Positions 1-11,913 of a DNA stretch of 64,000 nucleotides are shown piece after piece. The notes beneath the pieces were generated by a model. The model worked only from the letters and a program-made list of their open reading frames with translations, was not told the origin of the DNA and did not search any database. The first letter of the stretch is position 1. Each line of letters opens with the position of its first letter. This DNA comes from Galaxea fascicularis (taxonomy: Eukaryota > Cnidaria > Anthozoa > Scleractinia > Euphylliidae). Position numbers and translations under genes: made by a program. The stretch is taken from the NCBI GenBank assembly GCA_948470475.1, contig OX419341.1, positions 28,212,169 to 28,276,168 on the forward strand, written 5' to 3'.

Positions 1-1599
1 ATCCTCAGGGAACTTGCATTTGTAGTCTATATTTAAAAGCACTGAATAAGGATGTACTTTAATACTTTTCAAATTACACACCCACCTCTTCCTGTATACT
101 ATAATTATCTTAGATCCTCTGCTGTTCAGCTTCTTGTATATTATAGCTACATTTAATATACTGTGTTGTCTGTTCTTTTAGGTTACGTTTTATGAACCAT
201 AATGCTTCTCAATGATCTAGTAGCAAAGGTAAGATAGGAAGGTATTACTCTGATCTGCCTACAATGATGTTTTGGAGAATACAGGAGCTTCCCCAGGGAT
301 ACTCTGATACAGTGTGATTACAATGTTTATTTTATGGTTTTGATTTTTGGCAGAAACAGGGGGGATTCGGTTCCCCCTGTAAGCCTTGTGGGTATTTGAT
401 GCCCCAAGGGAAATGTTTCTTGGGTGATGATGTTAGCCTTTTTGCTCACTTTTCTATTTGAGAATTCGTGGTGAAGCGTTTGTGTCACCTGTGTGTAACC
501 TGTAATTTGGCTTTCTTTTGTAAGATGTCTGTCAGCTACATCCATTTTTTAAAATATTAAGTTAAATCAGCAGAAGGTACATTTTTTTTTATCAAAAATG
601 CTAATGTGAACACTACCCAAACAAAGACACATGTCCCAATAACAGTGGGGACTCGGAGGGGCTGATCAACAGTTCACTGCAGCTCAAAAAAAAAAACTTC
701 AGGAGGAGGTGAGCAGATACATTAACACAATTCTTGAAGGCCGGAACCTGGTTATCCATTAATTCTGCTACAGTGAATTCCTGTGTGTGTGTTTTTTTAT
801 GTTGTTTTTAAGTCAGTGTTATAACCAGGGTTACTCGGCCATGAAACTCTAGAAAGTGCTTGAAAATGGTAGGAAGTCCTGGAAATATCTGGAAATCTGC
901 AAAATCAAATGATTAAATTTTCTTGAGAGACATCGAGGAGCAGCCAAGTTGTAAAATCCAACGATTTAAAAATACCTGTTTGCGCATTGTAAGTCCTGGG
1001 AAAAACTCTGAGGCCTAGAAAAGGCCTGAAAAAATCTCAGAAATGTATTTCTGAAAAAGGATGTGAACCCTCTATGAAAATGACGCCCCGGTGAGAGGCC
1101 ATCCTATTAGTCATGTCTCCACGATGGGTTAGCTAAGCCTAAACTATGAATAATTGTAATCGAATGTATTGCAAAGTCTTCCCTACATTCATTGATGTTA
1201 TACAGAAACTGAAAACGACAAGACAAAATGAAGCAAACAACACGTTTTTAATGGGCACTTCATTCACAGAAGAAATGGCTTTATTTTATTTCAACAGTGC
1301 TCGTTATAATCACCGGCTCAAGGAAAAGGTAAGAAGCTCTTAGCATTGACTTACTATGTGTATTCACCCCGGCTCCTTTTCAGGAACATGGGGCTTTCCG
1401 TAGATGTTTCCTCGACCAACAGAGTCTCTGAGGAGAGAAAGCCAGCCATTGCCCAACCTCCACCACACTTGTCACACCAGTTGTTAATTTAATTTTGTTT
1501 TCTAATGCGTCTCTGACTCTCTTTGAGAAGACGACATTCTTTGAATGCAGTGCTCAACGTACGCTTATATCATCGCTAATGTCGTTTACTTCTGTTCAG
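1..1599. other. Gene-poor left end
   Basis: No recognisable protein, RNA or element. A 65-codon frame (1146-1343, +) is followed by a splice-donor-like GTAAGA at 1329, but its peptide matches nothing I know. At 840-1060 there is a loose reiteration of GGAAATCTGG/GGAAGTCCTGG-type words that looks like decayed repeat DNA. Confidence 0.5.
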
Positions 1600-1685
1600 G
1601 GTTCTACAGTAGCTCGGGTTGGGCCCCACTCATCACCATTATTGTCTGTACCGTTCGTTTCTTTGAGAGGAGGACAACGTTCAAG
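1600..1685 (+). CDS. Possible isolated coding exon, unknown product
   Basis: An 86-base segment preceded by a good acceptor (TTCTGTTCAG) and followed by a donor-like GTAAAG. Read with two leading bases it gives 28 codons, including a hydrophobic run (PLITIIVCTV) followed by basic residues (RFFERRTTFK), like a membrane segment with a cytoplasmic anchor. A weaker, diverged copy of the 3' half lies about 110 bases upstream (CTCTTTGAGAAGACGACATT at about 1518-1537). I do not recognise the family and no partner exon is evident. It may be a relic of a duplicated exon or chance. Confidence 0.2.
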
Positions 1686-2099
1686 GTAAAGAAGAAGCAT
1701 TGATATTTCTCACTGGGATCAGGTATAAAAACCATTTTAGTGTATTGTGTTACTCAAAGGAAGGGTACAAAGCAGACGCTTCAAATTGCATTGTCAGCGT
1801 TGAACATTTTACAAAACGTCCCAGATTTTTATTTAAGCACATGCAGGCATGCATTAAAAACGAAGATGTTTCAAAGCTTAAAATTTTGCAACAAATTTTC
1901 CTTTTCCTACCTTAAAACAAAGTAAAATACCAGCTTTTTAGAACGCGCCAATCGCAGTTTTAGAAATGGCTTTTCAGGCCCGAAAAGTTTTCGGGACTTT
2001 CGAGAAACGGGAACCTGTGGCCCGTTAAAAGAATGTTTGTGACATCTGACATTTAGCTGGGTTGCGAGTGAATTTCTTAAGATGCCAACTTTCTTAAAT

Positions 2100-2527
2100 T
2101 TAAAGTGCCTATAACCCCAAAATATTTTTTTCGCTAACATACATCTTTGCACCTTTTCGAAACGGATTGCGGCACTTTTTGTCCTTTTTTCTCCAAATCT
2201 TGACTTTTATAAGCTTTGAAACAGAGCCGTCATTTGATTCACGACCGAGTCAGAAGGGGAGTGGGTCTATTCCTGATTTGACGTCACAAACTGATTTGCA
2301 TGCATGTTTACAAAGAGTTAATGCGATGCAAATCAGTTTGTGACGTCAAATCAGGAATAGACCCACTCCCCTTCTGACTCGGTCGTGAATCAAATGATGC
2401 TCTGTTTTAAAGCTTATAAAAAGTCAAGATTCAGTGAAAAAAGGAAAAAAAATGCCGCAATCTGTTTCAAACAGGTGCAAAGATGCATTTTAGCAAAAAA
2501 AATATTTTGGGGTTATAGGCACTTTAA
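2100..2527. mobile_element. Fold-back MITE with ~200-bp inverted arms, TTAA-flanked
   Basis: The left arm (2100-2301) and right arm (2327-2527) are near-perfect reverse complements separated by only 25 bases. The outer ends read TTAA-AGTGCCTATAACCCC and its complement, so the element is bounded by TTAA on both sides, as in piggyBac- or Kolobok-type insertions. Two short frames (1907-2152 - and 2385-2672 +) encode the same peptide core (AKKIFWGYRHF) only because they read the two arms; they are not genes. Non-autonomous; a transcript across it would fold into a long hairpin. Confidence 0.85.
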
Positions 2528-2538
2528 TGTGGAGTTTG

Positions 2539-2556
2539 CAGACAGACAGACAGACA

Positions 2557-2570
<14 letters not shown>
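2539..2570. repeat. (CAGA)n microsatellite
   Basis: About eight tandem CAGA units immediately beyond the right end of the fold-back element, followed by a CTTTATTTTAGCA stretch of the kind seen at reversed LINE or SINE 3' ends. Confidence 0.9.
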
Positions 2571-2591
<21 letters not shown>

Positions 2592-2877
2592 ATAAAAGCT
2601 ATGCAGCTTATGCGGCGGAAAATGTTACCAGATTATGAACCAACATTTGACAAGCTGTTATTTTGCAGGTGACTGCTTCCAGGAAAGAGTGGAAGGTATA
2701 CAAAACACTAGGATACCTTAACATTCTAAGGGTTTCAGTACATTATCTGCTTATTGTCTTGGGAATTTTGCCGGCCTCGTTGAGAGACCCCGTAGCTTTC
2801 CAGACGCGGTCTACGATTACGGAACAAAACAATATGTGACAACAAAAGAAGTCATAGGATCCGATCAAAATGTAGGT

Positions 2878-3123
2878 CTGGGCCCGGTTGTTCGAAAGCC
2901 GATTAACGCTAATCCAGGATTAAAAATTAATCAAAGAGCTTATTTCTCTGTCTCCAAATGTTGTTTTATGCCGATATTCTGCAAAATTATAGATTAGGGG
3001 GAGTCAATCCTGAAAAACGAAAAGCAGTGAAAACAGCTTCCATCCAATAGTTAAAAACTGCAACCAAAGTTTACGCTATTATCCTGGATTATGTTAATCG
3101 GCTTTCGAACAACCCGGCCCAGG
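2878..3123. mobile_element. MITE with GGTTGTTCGAAAGCCG ends
   Basis: The ends are inverted repeats of roughly 45 bases: CTGGGCCCGGTTGTTCGAAA at the left and its near-complement ending at 3123, both continuing into GCCGATTAAC...AATCCAGGAT. The interior of about 150 bases is AT-rich and non-coding. No clear target-site duplication was found. Confidence 0.75.
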
Positions 3124-5490
3124 AACTCTGCAGGGTTACTCGTGTCGTTGAGTGGACGCAACAGGTGAGCGCCCGCGATTCTCGCGAAGAAGGGCCCTCG
3201 GAATGCGCAAAGTGGTGAGCTTCAGATGTGGAAACAGTTTATTCATGGTAAACCAACACTCTCCCATACAACGTTTTGCAACTGAAACCCGCACAGCAAG
3301 GGCAAGAACACCAGAATCAAGCTAGAGAAAAATATTAAACTGCCACAAAGCTTATAACGAGCAATGTGGAAAAACCTTTGTCTGTGCATTTTTACACTGG
3401 GAAGTACTAAAGGCTTTATAGTTGGAGGATTGAGGAACAAAGCCTGGTACAAGGGATCTTTGGATCTAGGAACAGTTAAAAGCCCCCACCTACTGGGAAC
3501 AGCAGACTCTCTAGGTTTGAGTTACTGAAAAGATTTGTCCTACGCTACCACCCTCTTCATTGAACTAGGTTGTCGGTGAGATTCACAGTTGTTTACTCGT
3601 ATAGAATCATTTACCGAGACCTAAGCACCATACAATCCAAAGTCCTCTCCCAAGTGAACATAATGGATTTTTGATGCCACTGTTAACAGTCCTCGCAAAC
3701 CGCACATTTTCTTCTTTGAGGGGTAAGAGAATTGTTTTGGAATAAGAAACCATAACAAAGAAAGGAAAAACAGCCAGACAGAAAACTGGGCGGGATCAAA
3801 GAGGGGTGGGGGAACAAAAATGTTAAAGCCCAGTGTTGAGGAAATTGGTGCCTTCAACCTAAAGTGGAGAAAAAAGATGACAAAAAATATTTTTCTCTAG
3901 ACGATGAAAACAACAAAGAACTAGACGGTATGGGAAGAACACAACTTAGACTTAACACTGCATCAAAGAAAGGCAAACCAAGCCCTGGGGAGTAAGGGTA
4001 CAAAGAACTCCACTCCACTCGCTAAATAAGGGACATAAAGGATTCTGGGCATACCACTAAAGACGAAAAAAAAATGATCCCCTGTGAGTGTGTCACATAC
4101 CACTTCCTCTTGACTGCTCCACAGACAGGAATAAAGGCTAACACCAGGATTTATGGGCTCCTGCTAACACTTAGGGCTCTCATCAAAGTGCTAAATACAG
4201 TGAAAGCTCAATGTTTCAAATCTCCAAGAAAATGCAATATGTATAGGTAATCACGTGATTTCAAGTGCAATTTGGGATAAGTAAGCACGATTAAATTTAA
4301 AGACCAACGAAATTCTGGTGAGTGCAATTTGTGGTCTATGAAAATCTTTACAGGTGGCTATTTATTTAAAATTGCACGAGAAAAATCATGTGATTACTTA
4401 TTAATAAGACACTTGAAAAAATTGATGACTTAACGCCTCGGACCATACATTGACTACCAAGGTATGCAGAGGGCATTGCCCTCGATCGTCTGAAACTTGG
4501 AAAAGCTTCAAACATTTGTGGTGATCTTCGCAGATCTCCGGAAATTGTCGGAAGTCTTAAGGAATCCTTGGAAGTATTCAGAAATGTTCGGCTGATCTTT
4601 GGAAATCTTCGGAAATCTTTGTGTGGTCTTCAGAAGGTTTCACACAATCTTCGGCGGTCTTATACTTGAAAAAAGTTCTGATTGGCTAAAAAGGAGTGCA
4701 TTTTTGGTTAACATAGTGCGGAAAAGTGAAAAACGAGTGCAATTTACAACAATTTCCGAATTCAAAACGGAGGCTTGGAATCTGCCCAAGGCCAATCAAT
4801 GTGTTTCGAAGGTTTTTAAACATCGGAGATTTCAAAAATAAAAATCTAATGGCACCTAATTTACCTTGCTATTGTTTTGTAAGAAACTGCATGGGTGTTA
4901 CCCTTCATTAGTCAATTTGCATTAGTAATCATACGGTTTCGAATTTAATTTAGAATTAATTTGCACGAGTGAGTTTTCAAACACCTGAAATTGCATAAGC
5001 TGCTCCAACGAGTGCAAATAAAAACCTATGATTACTTATTAGGGATATACGTAAAAAAATTCGACACAAGGTGTTCCTCATCATTTTATTTTTTATCATT
5101 AGCTTAAAAACATTTCTGTGGTCTCTCACCCAATCAATATCCAGAAATTAGATGTGTAATTTGCAATAAATTACAATTTTTGCACTGGTATGAAGCTTAA
5201 ACTTCACTGTTCTCACCCAATCAGAATAAAGTTAACCTTTTCGTGTATATTATTAACCATGTACATCTAAATAGACCAAATTTAAAAACCTTAAAGAGGA
5301 TCTAATATTATCCCATCCTATAAAAAAATGCAATTTTGGCTTCCATAAACACATTGATAAAAAGTGTCTCATTACCATATACACAGATTAAAACTCAATT
5401 AATTCATTACAGTAAAAAGTTAAAAATTTATTCCTTTCTCCAACCCTGAATTAATTTCCTTTCCCTTGAATACATGAATAAATTACCCAG
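3124..5490. other. Intergenic, no gene seen
   Basis: No protein-like frame of note. At 4520-4660 short GGAAATCTTCGG-type words recur in degenerate form. At 4240-5045 there are several copies of GTAATCA...GTGCAATTT in both orientations (for example 4246-4275 against 4380-4400, and 4925 against 5030), which suggests an old inverted-repeat element. The rest looks like unique AT-rich DNA. Confidence 0.5.
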
Positions 5491-7032
5491 GGAGGAAGGG
5501 GTGGGAGTCCCTCCCACCCCTCCCCCTCTCACTCTCCCGAGTGGGAGGAGGAAGGGGTGGGAGTCCCTCCCACCCCTCCCCCTCTCACTCTCCCGAGTGG
5601 GAGGAGGAAGGGGTGGGAGTCCCTCCCACCCCTCCCCCTCTCACTCTCCCGAGTGGGAGGAGGAAGGGGTGGGAGTCCCTCCCACCCCTCCCCCTCTCAC
5701 TCTCCCGAGTGGGAGGAGGAAGGGGTGGGAGTCCCTCCCACCCCTCCCCCTCTCACTCTCCCGAGTGGGAGGAGGAAGGGGTGGGAGTCCCTCCCACCCC
5801 TCCCCCTCTCACTCTCCCGAGTGGGAGGAGGAAGGGGTGGGAGTCCCTCCCACCCCTCCCCCTCTCACTCTCCCGAGTGGGAGGAGGAAGGGGTGGGAGT
5901 CCCTCCCACCCCTCCCCCTCTCACTCTCCCGAGTGGGAGGAGGAAGGGGTGGGAGTCCCTCCCACCCCTCCCCCTCTCACTCTCCCGAGTGGGAGGAGGA
6001 AGGGGTGGGAGTCCCTCCCACCCCTCCCCCTCTCACTCTCCCGAGTGGGAGGAGGAAGGGGTGGGAGTCCCTCCCACCCCTCCCCCTCTCACTCTCCCGA
6101 GTGGGAGGAGGAAGGGGTGGGAGTCCCTCCCACCCCTCCCCCTCTCACTCTCCCGAGTGGGAGGAGGAAGGGGTGGGAGTCCCTCCCACCCCTCCCCCTC
6201 TCACTCTCCCGAGTGGGAGGAGGAAGGGGTGGGAGTCCCTCCCACCCCTCCCCCTCTCACTCTCCCGAGTGGGAGGAGGAAGGGGTGGGAGTCCCTCCCA
6301 CCCCTCCCCCTCTCACTCTCCCGAGTGGGAGGAGGAAGGGGTGGGAGTCCCTCCCACCCCTCCCCCTCTCACTCTCCCGAGTGGGAGGAGGAAGGGGTGG
6401 GAGTCCCTCCCACCCCTCCCCCTCTCACTCTCCCGAGTGGGAGGAGGAAGGGGTGGGAGTCCCTCCCACCCCTCCCCCTCTCACTCTCCCGAGTGGGAGG
6501 AGGAAGGGGTGGGAGTCCCTCCCACCCCTCCCCCTCTCACTCTCCCGAGTGGGAGGAGGAAGGGGTGGGAGTCCCTCCCACCCCTCCCCCTCTCACTCTC
6601 CCGAGTGGGAGGAGGAAGGGGTGGGAGTCCCTCCCACCCCTCCCCCTCTCACTCTCCCGAGTGGGAGGAGGAAGGGGTGGGAGTCCCTCCCACCCCTCCC
6701 CCTCTCACTCTCCCGAGTGGGAGGAGGAAGGGGTGGGAGTCCCTCCCACCCCTCCCCCTCTCACTCTCCCGAGTGGGAGGAGGAAGGGGTGGGAGTCCCT
6801 CCCACCCCTCCCCCTCTCACTCTCCCGAGTGGGAGGAGGAAGGGGTGGGAGTCCCTCCCACCCCTCCCCCTCTCACTCTCCCGAGTGGGAGGAGGAAGGG
6901 GTGGGAGTCCCTCCCACCCCTCCCCCTCTCACTCTCCCGAGTGGGAGGAGGAAGGGGTGGGAGTCCCTCCCACCCCTCCCCCTCTCACTCTCCCGAGTGG
7001 GAGGAGGAAGGGGTGGGAGTCCCTCCTCCCAC
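5491..7032. repeat. 56-bp perfect minisatellite, ~27.5 units
   Basis: A head-to-tail array of a 56-base unit with no divergence visible between copies. Each unit has a G-rich half (GGAGGAAGGGGTGGGAG) and a C-rich half (CCCTCCCACCCCTCCCCC). The arms GGGGTGGGA / TCCCACCCC form one hairpin and CACTC-TCCC-GAGTG a second. The C-rich half has four C-runs separated by single bases, so the - strand carries a G5-A-G4-T-G3-A-G3 quadruplex motif in every unit. Because 56 is not a multiple of 3 and the unit has no stop in the + direction, all three + frames stay open for about 505-524 codons. The predicted Pro/Gly/Ser-rich peptides are therefore artefacts of the repeat, not evidence of a gene. The array begins after AATTACCCAG and decays at CCTCCTCCCACC. 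Confidence 0.95.
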
Positions 7033-7242
7033 CTCTTCTTATTGTTAATTTTTCTTTGTAATTTTTTTTACTAATTAAAATTTATTGAGAGCCAGACACA
7101 GTTTTGCCGCATGTGAGACAGCGGCACTTTATTCCAATGGTGTTTTTAAGTCTTTATTTTTTATGCATATTGTAGTCTAGTTAGAGTAGATATTATTAGT
7201 TACTACATGTTGATAAAAGTCTTAGCAGGTAAGGCTACCTTT
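7033..7242. other. Spacer, nothing seen
   Basis: AT-rich DNA between the minisatellite and the tRNA-like relic. No coding or repeat structure was recognised. Confidence 0.5.
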
Positions 7243-7308
7243 ATTGGGAATCGAACCGACGAGCTTTTGAATAGCGGTCGGACGCATCAACCACTGAGCT
7301 AATGCTGT
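7243..7308 (-). ncRNA. tRNA-like relic or tRNA-derived SINE head
   Basis: On the - strand, an A-box-like TTAGCTCAGTGG (7291-7302) is followed by a perfect B box GGTTCGATTCC (7247-7257) at tRNA-like spacing. The anticodon arm does not pair convincingly and the acceptor ends do not match. It is most likely a tRNA pseudogene or the Pol III promoter of a SINE rather than a working tRNA. Confidence 0.5.
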
Positions 7309-8225
7309 GAGTGTTGCTTGATGGTCTTTTCTTGAAGTATATTCACTTTTTTTTTTTCATGACCGTTTTGAATGTGACAAACTCCAAGTTGTTTGCTTGG
7401 TGTTTATTGAGTTTTAACGGTAAAAATTGGATTCTTATTTACATTGAAATATAATTAGATTGTATAGCAGAAGGTTAGTTGTTGTTGGGTTGTCTGTTTT
7501 ACATTACGGTAATATTGAAACTTACTCGATTCTGTTTCTGGGTATGAAGAGCAACTTTGAAATTGAAATTTGGTAGCACTGAAAAAGCGGTTATTTCTTT
7601 TTTTTTTTTTTTAAGTGATTTGAAAGGTTATCGTGTCTGTTTTCACAATCCTTAAATGGTTGGTACTTCCAAAACGGAGGATATTCCAAGTCACCTTAGT
7701 TGTTAAATATCCTTGAAGAGATTCTTTGGATGTAAAATTAAAACTGTAATATCGCGATTGCATTTATTGTGACACTTACAGTGTGCAAGTTTTAAAAGAC
7801 CCTCGCTTACAATTATCTACGAAATATATACATGGGCCCACAGTAATTGGCTACCCTGCCTATGGCGAAACTAAAATAAATAAAGAAATGCATACATATT
7901 CCGCCTGGTTGAGTTCATTAATCTGTTTGACGAAGTAGTGAAATTGTATAGTCCTAATTTGAATCTTTCTTCCTATGAACAGCACATGTTGAAATAGAAT
8001 TTGGTCAAAACAAAAAGTTCTTGGTATGCTTTTCAAATTATTCATTTAAAAGGCTATCGAGTCGCTATCGAGTCCTTTTCACAATCGGTCCTTTCTCTTT
8101 GATTATTTGGGGCCTATTTAAAAAAAACTTAAGCTAGTTTAGCTATCGTTTTGGAAAACGGAAGAAAATAAAGCGAAAAGATACTGTCTTTGGTGCATTT
8201 GAATCTATTGGAAATGTTCACTTAC
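7309..8225. other. Intergenic; possible old duplication
   Basis: No recognisable gene. The stretches at about 7545-7665 and 7970-8095 share order and words (for example TCACAATC, and GGTTATCG against GGCTATCG), suggesting an ancient tandem duplication about 420 bases apart. Confidence 0.35.
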
Positions 8226-8258
8226 CTTTTGGTCGTCAATAAACTCAGAAACATCTCT
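8226..8258 (-). CDS. Possible 33-bp micro-exon, unknown product
   Basis: On the - strand this 33-base segment lies between a CTGCAG acceptor and a consensus donor GTAAGT, and reads RDVSEFIDDQK in the open frame. A similar candidate first exon (11914-11943) lies 3.7 kb upstream on the same strand. The splice signals are good, but the segment is so short that chance is a real alternative. No family was recognised. Confidence 0.2.
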
Positions 8259-8540
8259 CTGCAGCACTTCAAATCAGAAGTTATTAACTAGTACTATTTA
8301 CGCTAAATTCTACATCTCCTCCTTTCTCTCCAGACAAAGCTAGAATATAAGGATTAGGCAACCTTAATTGAATCGTGTCTTAAGTCATAGAAGGCCTAAA
8401 AGAACTGTTTCTCGTCGCTCTTTTAAAACATACAGAAGCTGATATGTGTTTATATCCTTCAATCATTTCAGATGTCGATGACCAATGAAACTGATCGAAA
8501 CAGTTTTGGCATGCAAAAATTTCCTCACCTAAAACGTTTC

Positions 8541-9017
8541 TAAGTGCTTCTTTGGTTTTAACGGAGTCTAGATTGAGAAAGTAGATATTAAAGGCGAGCG
8601 CAACAAAAACCAAACACATGAATAAATGTAAAAAATTAATAGATTGAAAATGTTTCTTAATTTTGTCGCACAATTTTTAAGTTCCGTTGCTAGTACGTCA
8701 TAGAAAGAAATGTATTTTAGTACAAGTGACAATAAATCCTAATTAATATAATGAAAGAATTGAAAAAACAAACAATCAAGCTCATACTAAAGATGTTGCA
8801 GAGTGCCTGCATTCCAATTTGTTTTTCTGATTTTAAGTTGTTTTTGGTTTTAAAAGAGTCGTGATTGTGAAAACAGAACTCGATAGGAACGCAAGAAAAA
8901 CCAAACAAAAATGAAACGGAATAATATTAATTGATTTCGTTGCAGAATTTTAAGTGACGTTGCTGCTCAATGTGAAGAAACAGATTCAGTAGAAGTGACA
9001 CTAAATCCTAACTGTAA
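8541..9017. repeat. Diverged tandem duplication, ~290-bp period
   Basis: The segment at about 8545-8745 is repeated in diverged form at about 8840-9017. Shared landmarks are TTTGGTTTTA, AAAAACCAAACA, TTTTAAGT.(C/G)CGTTGCT and AGTGACA.TAAATCCTAA. The left copy overlaps a 97-codon - strand frame (8380-8673) with one hydrophobic stretch (FMCLVFVALAFNIYFL), and the right copy overlaps a shorter related frame (8717-8908). Neither frame is a recognised protein, but both keep the segment (S/H)DSFKTK or LDSVKTK. This could be a decayed pair of exons or an untranslated repeat. Confidence 0.45.
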
Positions 9018-11913
9018 ATTTCTCATCCTTCTACTAACGATGCTGTACAGTACCTATTCTAATTTCTGGCATTTTTTCGGCTCGAGGTTTTTATGAATTT
9101 GGTGGCACAACACACTACAATTCAGCCTTCTTGGCCTATATCGAGTGTTTCCATAATTCATCAGGGCAGACGCAAAACTTTTAGTGAGAAGGCTTCGATG
9201 AAAGCTGTAATCCTAAACATGATGCTTATAATCATATATAAATTGTATGCACCTGCCCTGTTAATCTTGCAGTCGCTTTCTGTAGTTATTTTGGCGAAGC
9301 CTTTGAAGGTTATAAAATACAGTCTTTTGCCGACTGGCAATCATCTTTAGTGGCACCGTGGAGCTGCAGGCTTTCACTTCCTTGGTACGGTTCTTGACAG
9401 ATTCGACGATTTCCCCTTTCTTCAAGGTTGGCGATCTTTGCTGCTAATTCTCTCGACTTGTCAAGTTAAAACTTATCGATTCTTGACCTTTCTTAGCCAT
9501 TCCCAGTAAACCTGAAAGCAGAAAATGAACCGGTTTCAGTTAAGAACAGTTGATACTCTGACAAATAATTTTTGAGTTTTTTGCTGAAAGGTAAAGATAT
9601 GTCTAAAAAAAAAAACCAAGGATTTCACTGCAAAAAAGGAAGAATTGACAGTTTAAGGTAATATATTTAAAAAAATCACAAAACAGTAAACCGGACTATC
9701 TAAATGGCGGTGGTTCATCTCCAAAGTATCATAATCTGGTAACGCAATTTTAGTAAAGAAATATAAACATTTACAATTTTCAGATCACACGATTAATACA
9801 GGAAACCAACTTCTGTAGGACTGCTTTTACATGTCTTGAAAGGAATAAACATTCGAAAAAAATTATTGTAAGTTCGAATATTATAAAGATACCACTGAAA
9901 CGTGAATTATTTCATCCTACTTGACATGAAACACCATTGAAAAAACAGAAACAAATAAAAAACAAACTAAATACCGAAAAAGAAACAGAAAAACGACGTT
10001 ATGAGCATTTAATGTCACTGTTTGAAAAGTACAGGAAACTGCGAACCGAGTGCAAATATCTTCCATTCTGTTTAAAACGGGACAGTAATTTGAGTGAACA
10101 AAGAATGGTGTATCACAAACAAATCAAATATTAGTTCCGCGTATTGTTTGCTTTCAAGGATGTATAGTCAGAAGAAGTACGTTTCTCTGAAAGTTTCATG
10201 AATGAACAGATAAGTTAGAAGTATGTGAATAATCAAGTACTCAATCAATCAATCATAAACAAAACGAAGCAACGAGGCTTTCTAACAGCTGTAAAAGGTC
10301 TAATCGCGCTCTGAAGTCCTAATATATTTGAAGGATATTGTTTAATGTAAACGGTTATCGGGAAGCCAAAGAGAGTTCTACAATGAATAAAATAATGTGT
10401 AACTGTCATGCATAGAACGATGGTCGTTTCATTTTCTTATGTATCAGGATCTACTAGTTGGTCTGGCTAGAATTATTTTTTTTCTGGAAGAATAATGTAA
10501 CTACCTACACAAACATTCTTAGTACCGGCAAACACAAACAGCTGCTCGCTGTTTTGTGCTTGCTGTTGTTGTTGTTGTTGTTTATTCGATGTAGAAACAG
10601 GAAAATGGTTGCGTAGTCACGTGGAATTGTGTCTCAGGAAACGTGCTTGAAAAAATGTTTCTGCATATTGTTAAATCTTGAAGAAAGAATTCAAAGGAAA
10701 TATTAGATTGGATTTTATAACACTGTATAAAAGTGACGTACACGCTCTTGTTTGATAAAAAGGACGGCAGCAATACAACGTAAATGTCTTGGAATACATA
10801 GGCAGACGCTGAACGGTTCCAGGCCGGCACAGCGGCTTTAAAGTAAAGGTGAGTGCAGTGTTACACGGTCAAAGTTAGTTTTGCCTGTTAACTTAAACGC
10901 AAATTGTCATTCAGTTTAAATGGGAAATGTTTGGTCATTTTTTTCTTTGTCTTTAGTAAAGCTTGATAAATAGCCGAGCTGGTTTACTCGATTTTTACTC
11001 GATTGCAGCGACAATGTGCTAACGGTAACGTCATGTGAAGCGGCAAAGTTTCAAGTCGTTTTCGGTTTCCTGAACGAGGTTTTAATCTCCCCGAATGTTT
11101 CAGAATATCAGGTCAAACAAGCGACATTATCAAACTGCAAGCAATACAAGAAGGAAGTTACTACTGGTCGTAAACCGAAAGAAAACAATTTGTAGGTTCT
11201 CTTTTGGGTGGCTTGTCAACGAATGACTAAATTCAAGTTTCGTGGCCAGTCAATTCAGAATTACTGAAATGTTACCGTCGGGTTATTACGATATTTCAAA
11301 ATTGAAACGATAAGCGAGAACAAAAATGGTTTTATTTAATTTGAAGTAGTTTCCAAGATTTTTGGTCTGCAACGAATTTTATCAAAATATGTATTCTAAA
11401 GAACAGCCGTGCTGATGAAGTTCAAAATTAAATTAAAATTAGTCCTCGTTTTTAGTCTCGAAGAATTCAACAATAATTCTCCTCACCAAAAACATACACG
11501 AAGTTAACGAGCAAAAATTATATTTGGGAGGAAGAGTATAACTGTATGTGAAAAGAAACAAAATTCTGGCTTTTTTTTTTTTAAAAAAAACGTGATTGGC
11601 GAAAACGCAGTTTTCTGCAAGTTATCAGACTGGGTCCAACTTGGCCGCCATAGAAGGCTAGTGTGTGAAATACATGAGAAAAACGCCAAATGCTGCTATC
11701 GGTAATCCTATTTTCTGTTCATAAAAGTTGAGATGATACTTTTACCGACATTTTAATAATTAATTATCTTGCATTGGACGGGGTACATAATCTGACCAAA
11801 TTTGAAAGTGTTGTTCTTGTACAAGTAAAGGAAAGTAATATTTTTGCAAGAAATATTCGGATCGGTGTGTAACAAAGAAAAAAGAAAGTATGACAAGATC
11901 AAAGAAATCTTAC
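9018..11913. other. Gene-poor, no gene recognised
   Basis: Only short frames of random appearance are present. On the - strand, a good acceptor (CTGCTTTCAG) at 9512-9521 precedes a segment that soon meets stops. A short - strand frame reading KIANLEERGNRRICQEP (about 9350-9460) looks peptide-like but lacks a start. A (GTT)n run lies at 10563-10582 and an A/T homopolymer at 11571-11589. Confidence 0.4.

Noticed and set aside
1907..2672. Two frames with the same peptide core AKKIFWGYRHF
   Set aside because: They are the two arms of a fold-back element read on opposite strands.
5474..7074. Three overlapping + frames of 505-524 codons encoding Pro/Gly/Ser/Trp-rich repeats
   Set aside because: They exist only because a 56-base stop-free unit is repeated; all three frames are equally open, the flanks have no gene features, and the peptide is a direct readout of the minisatellite.
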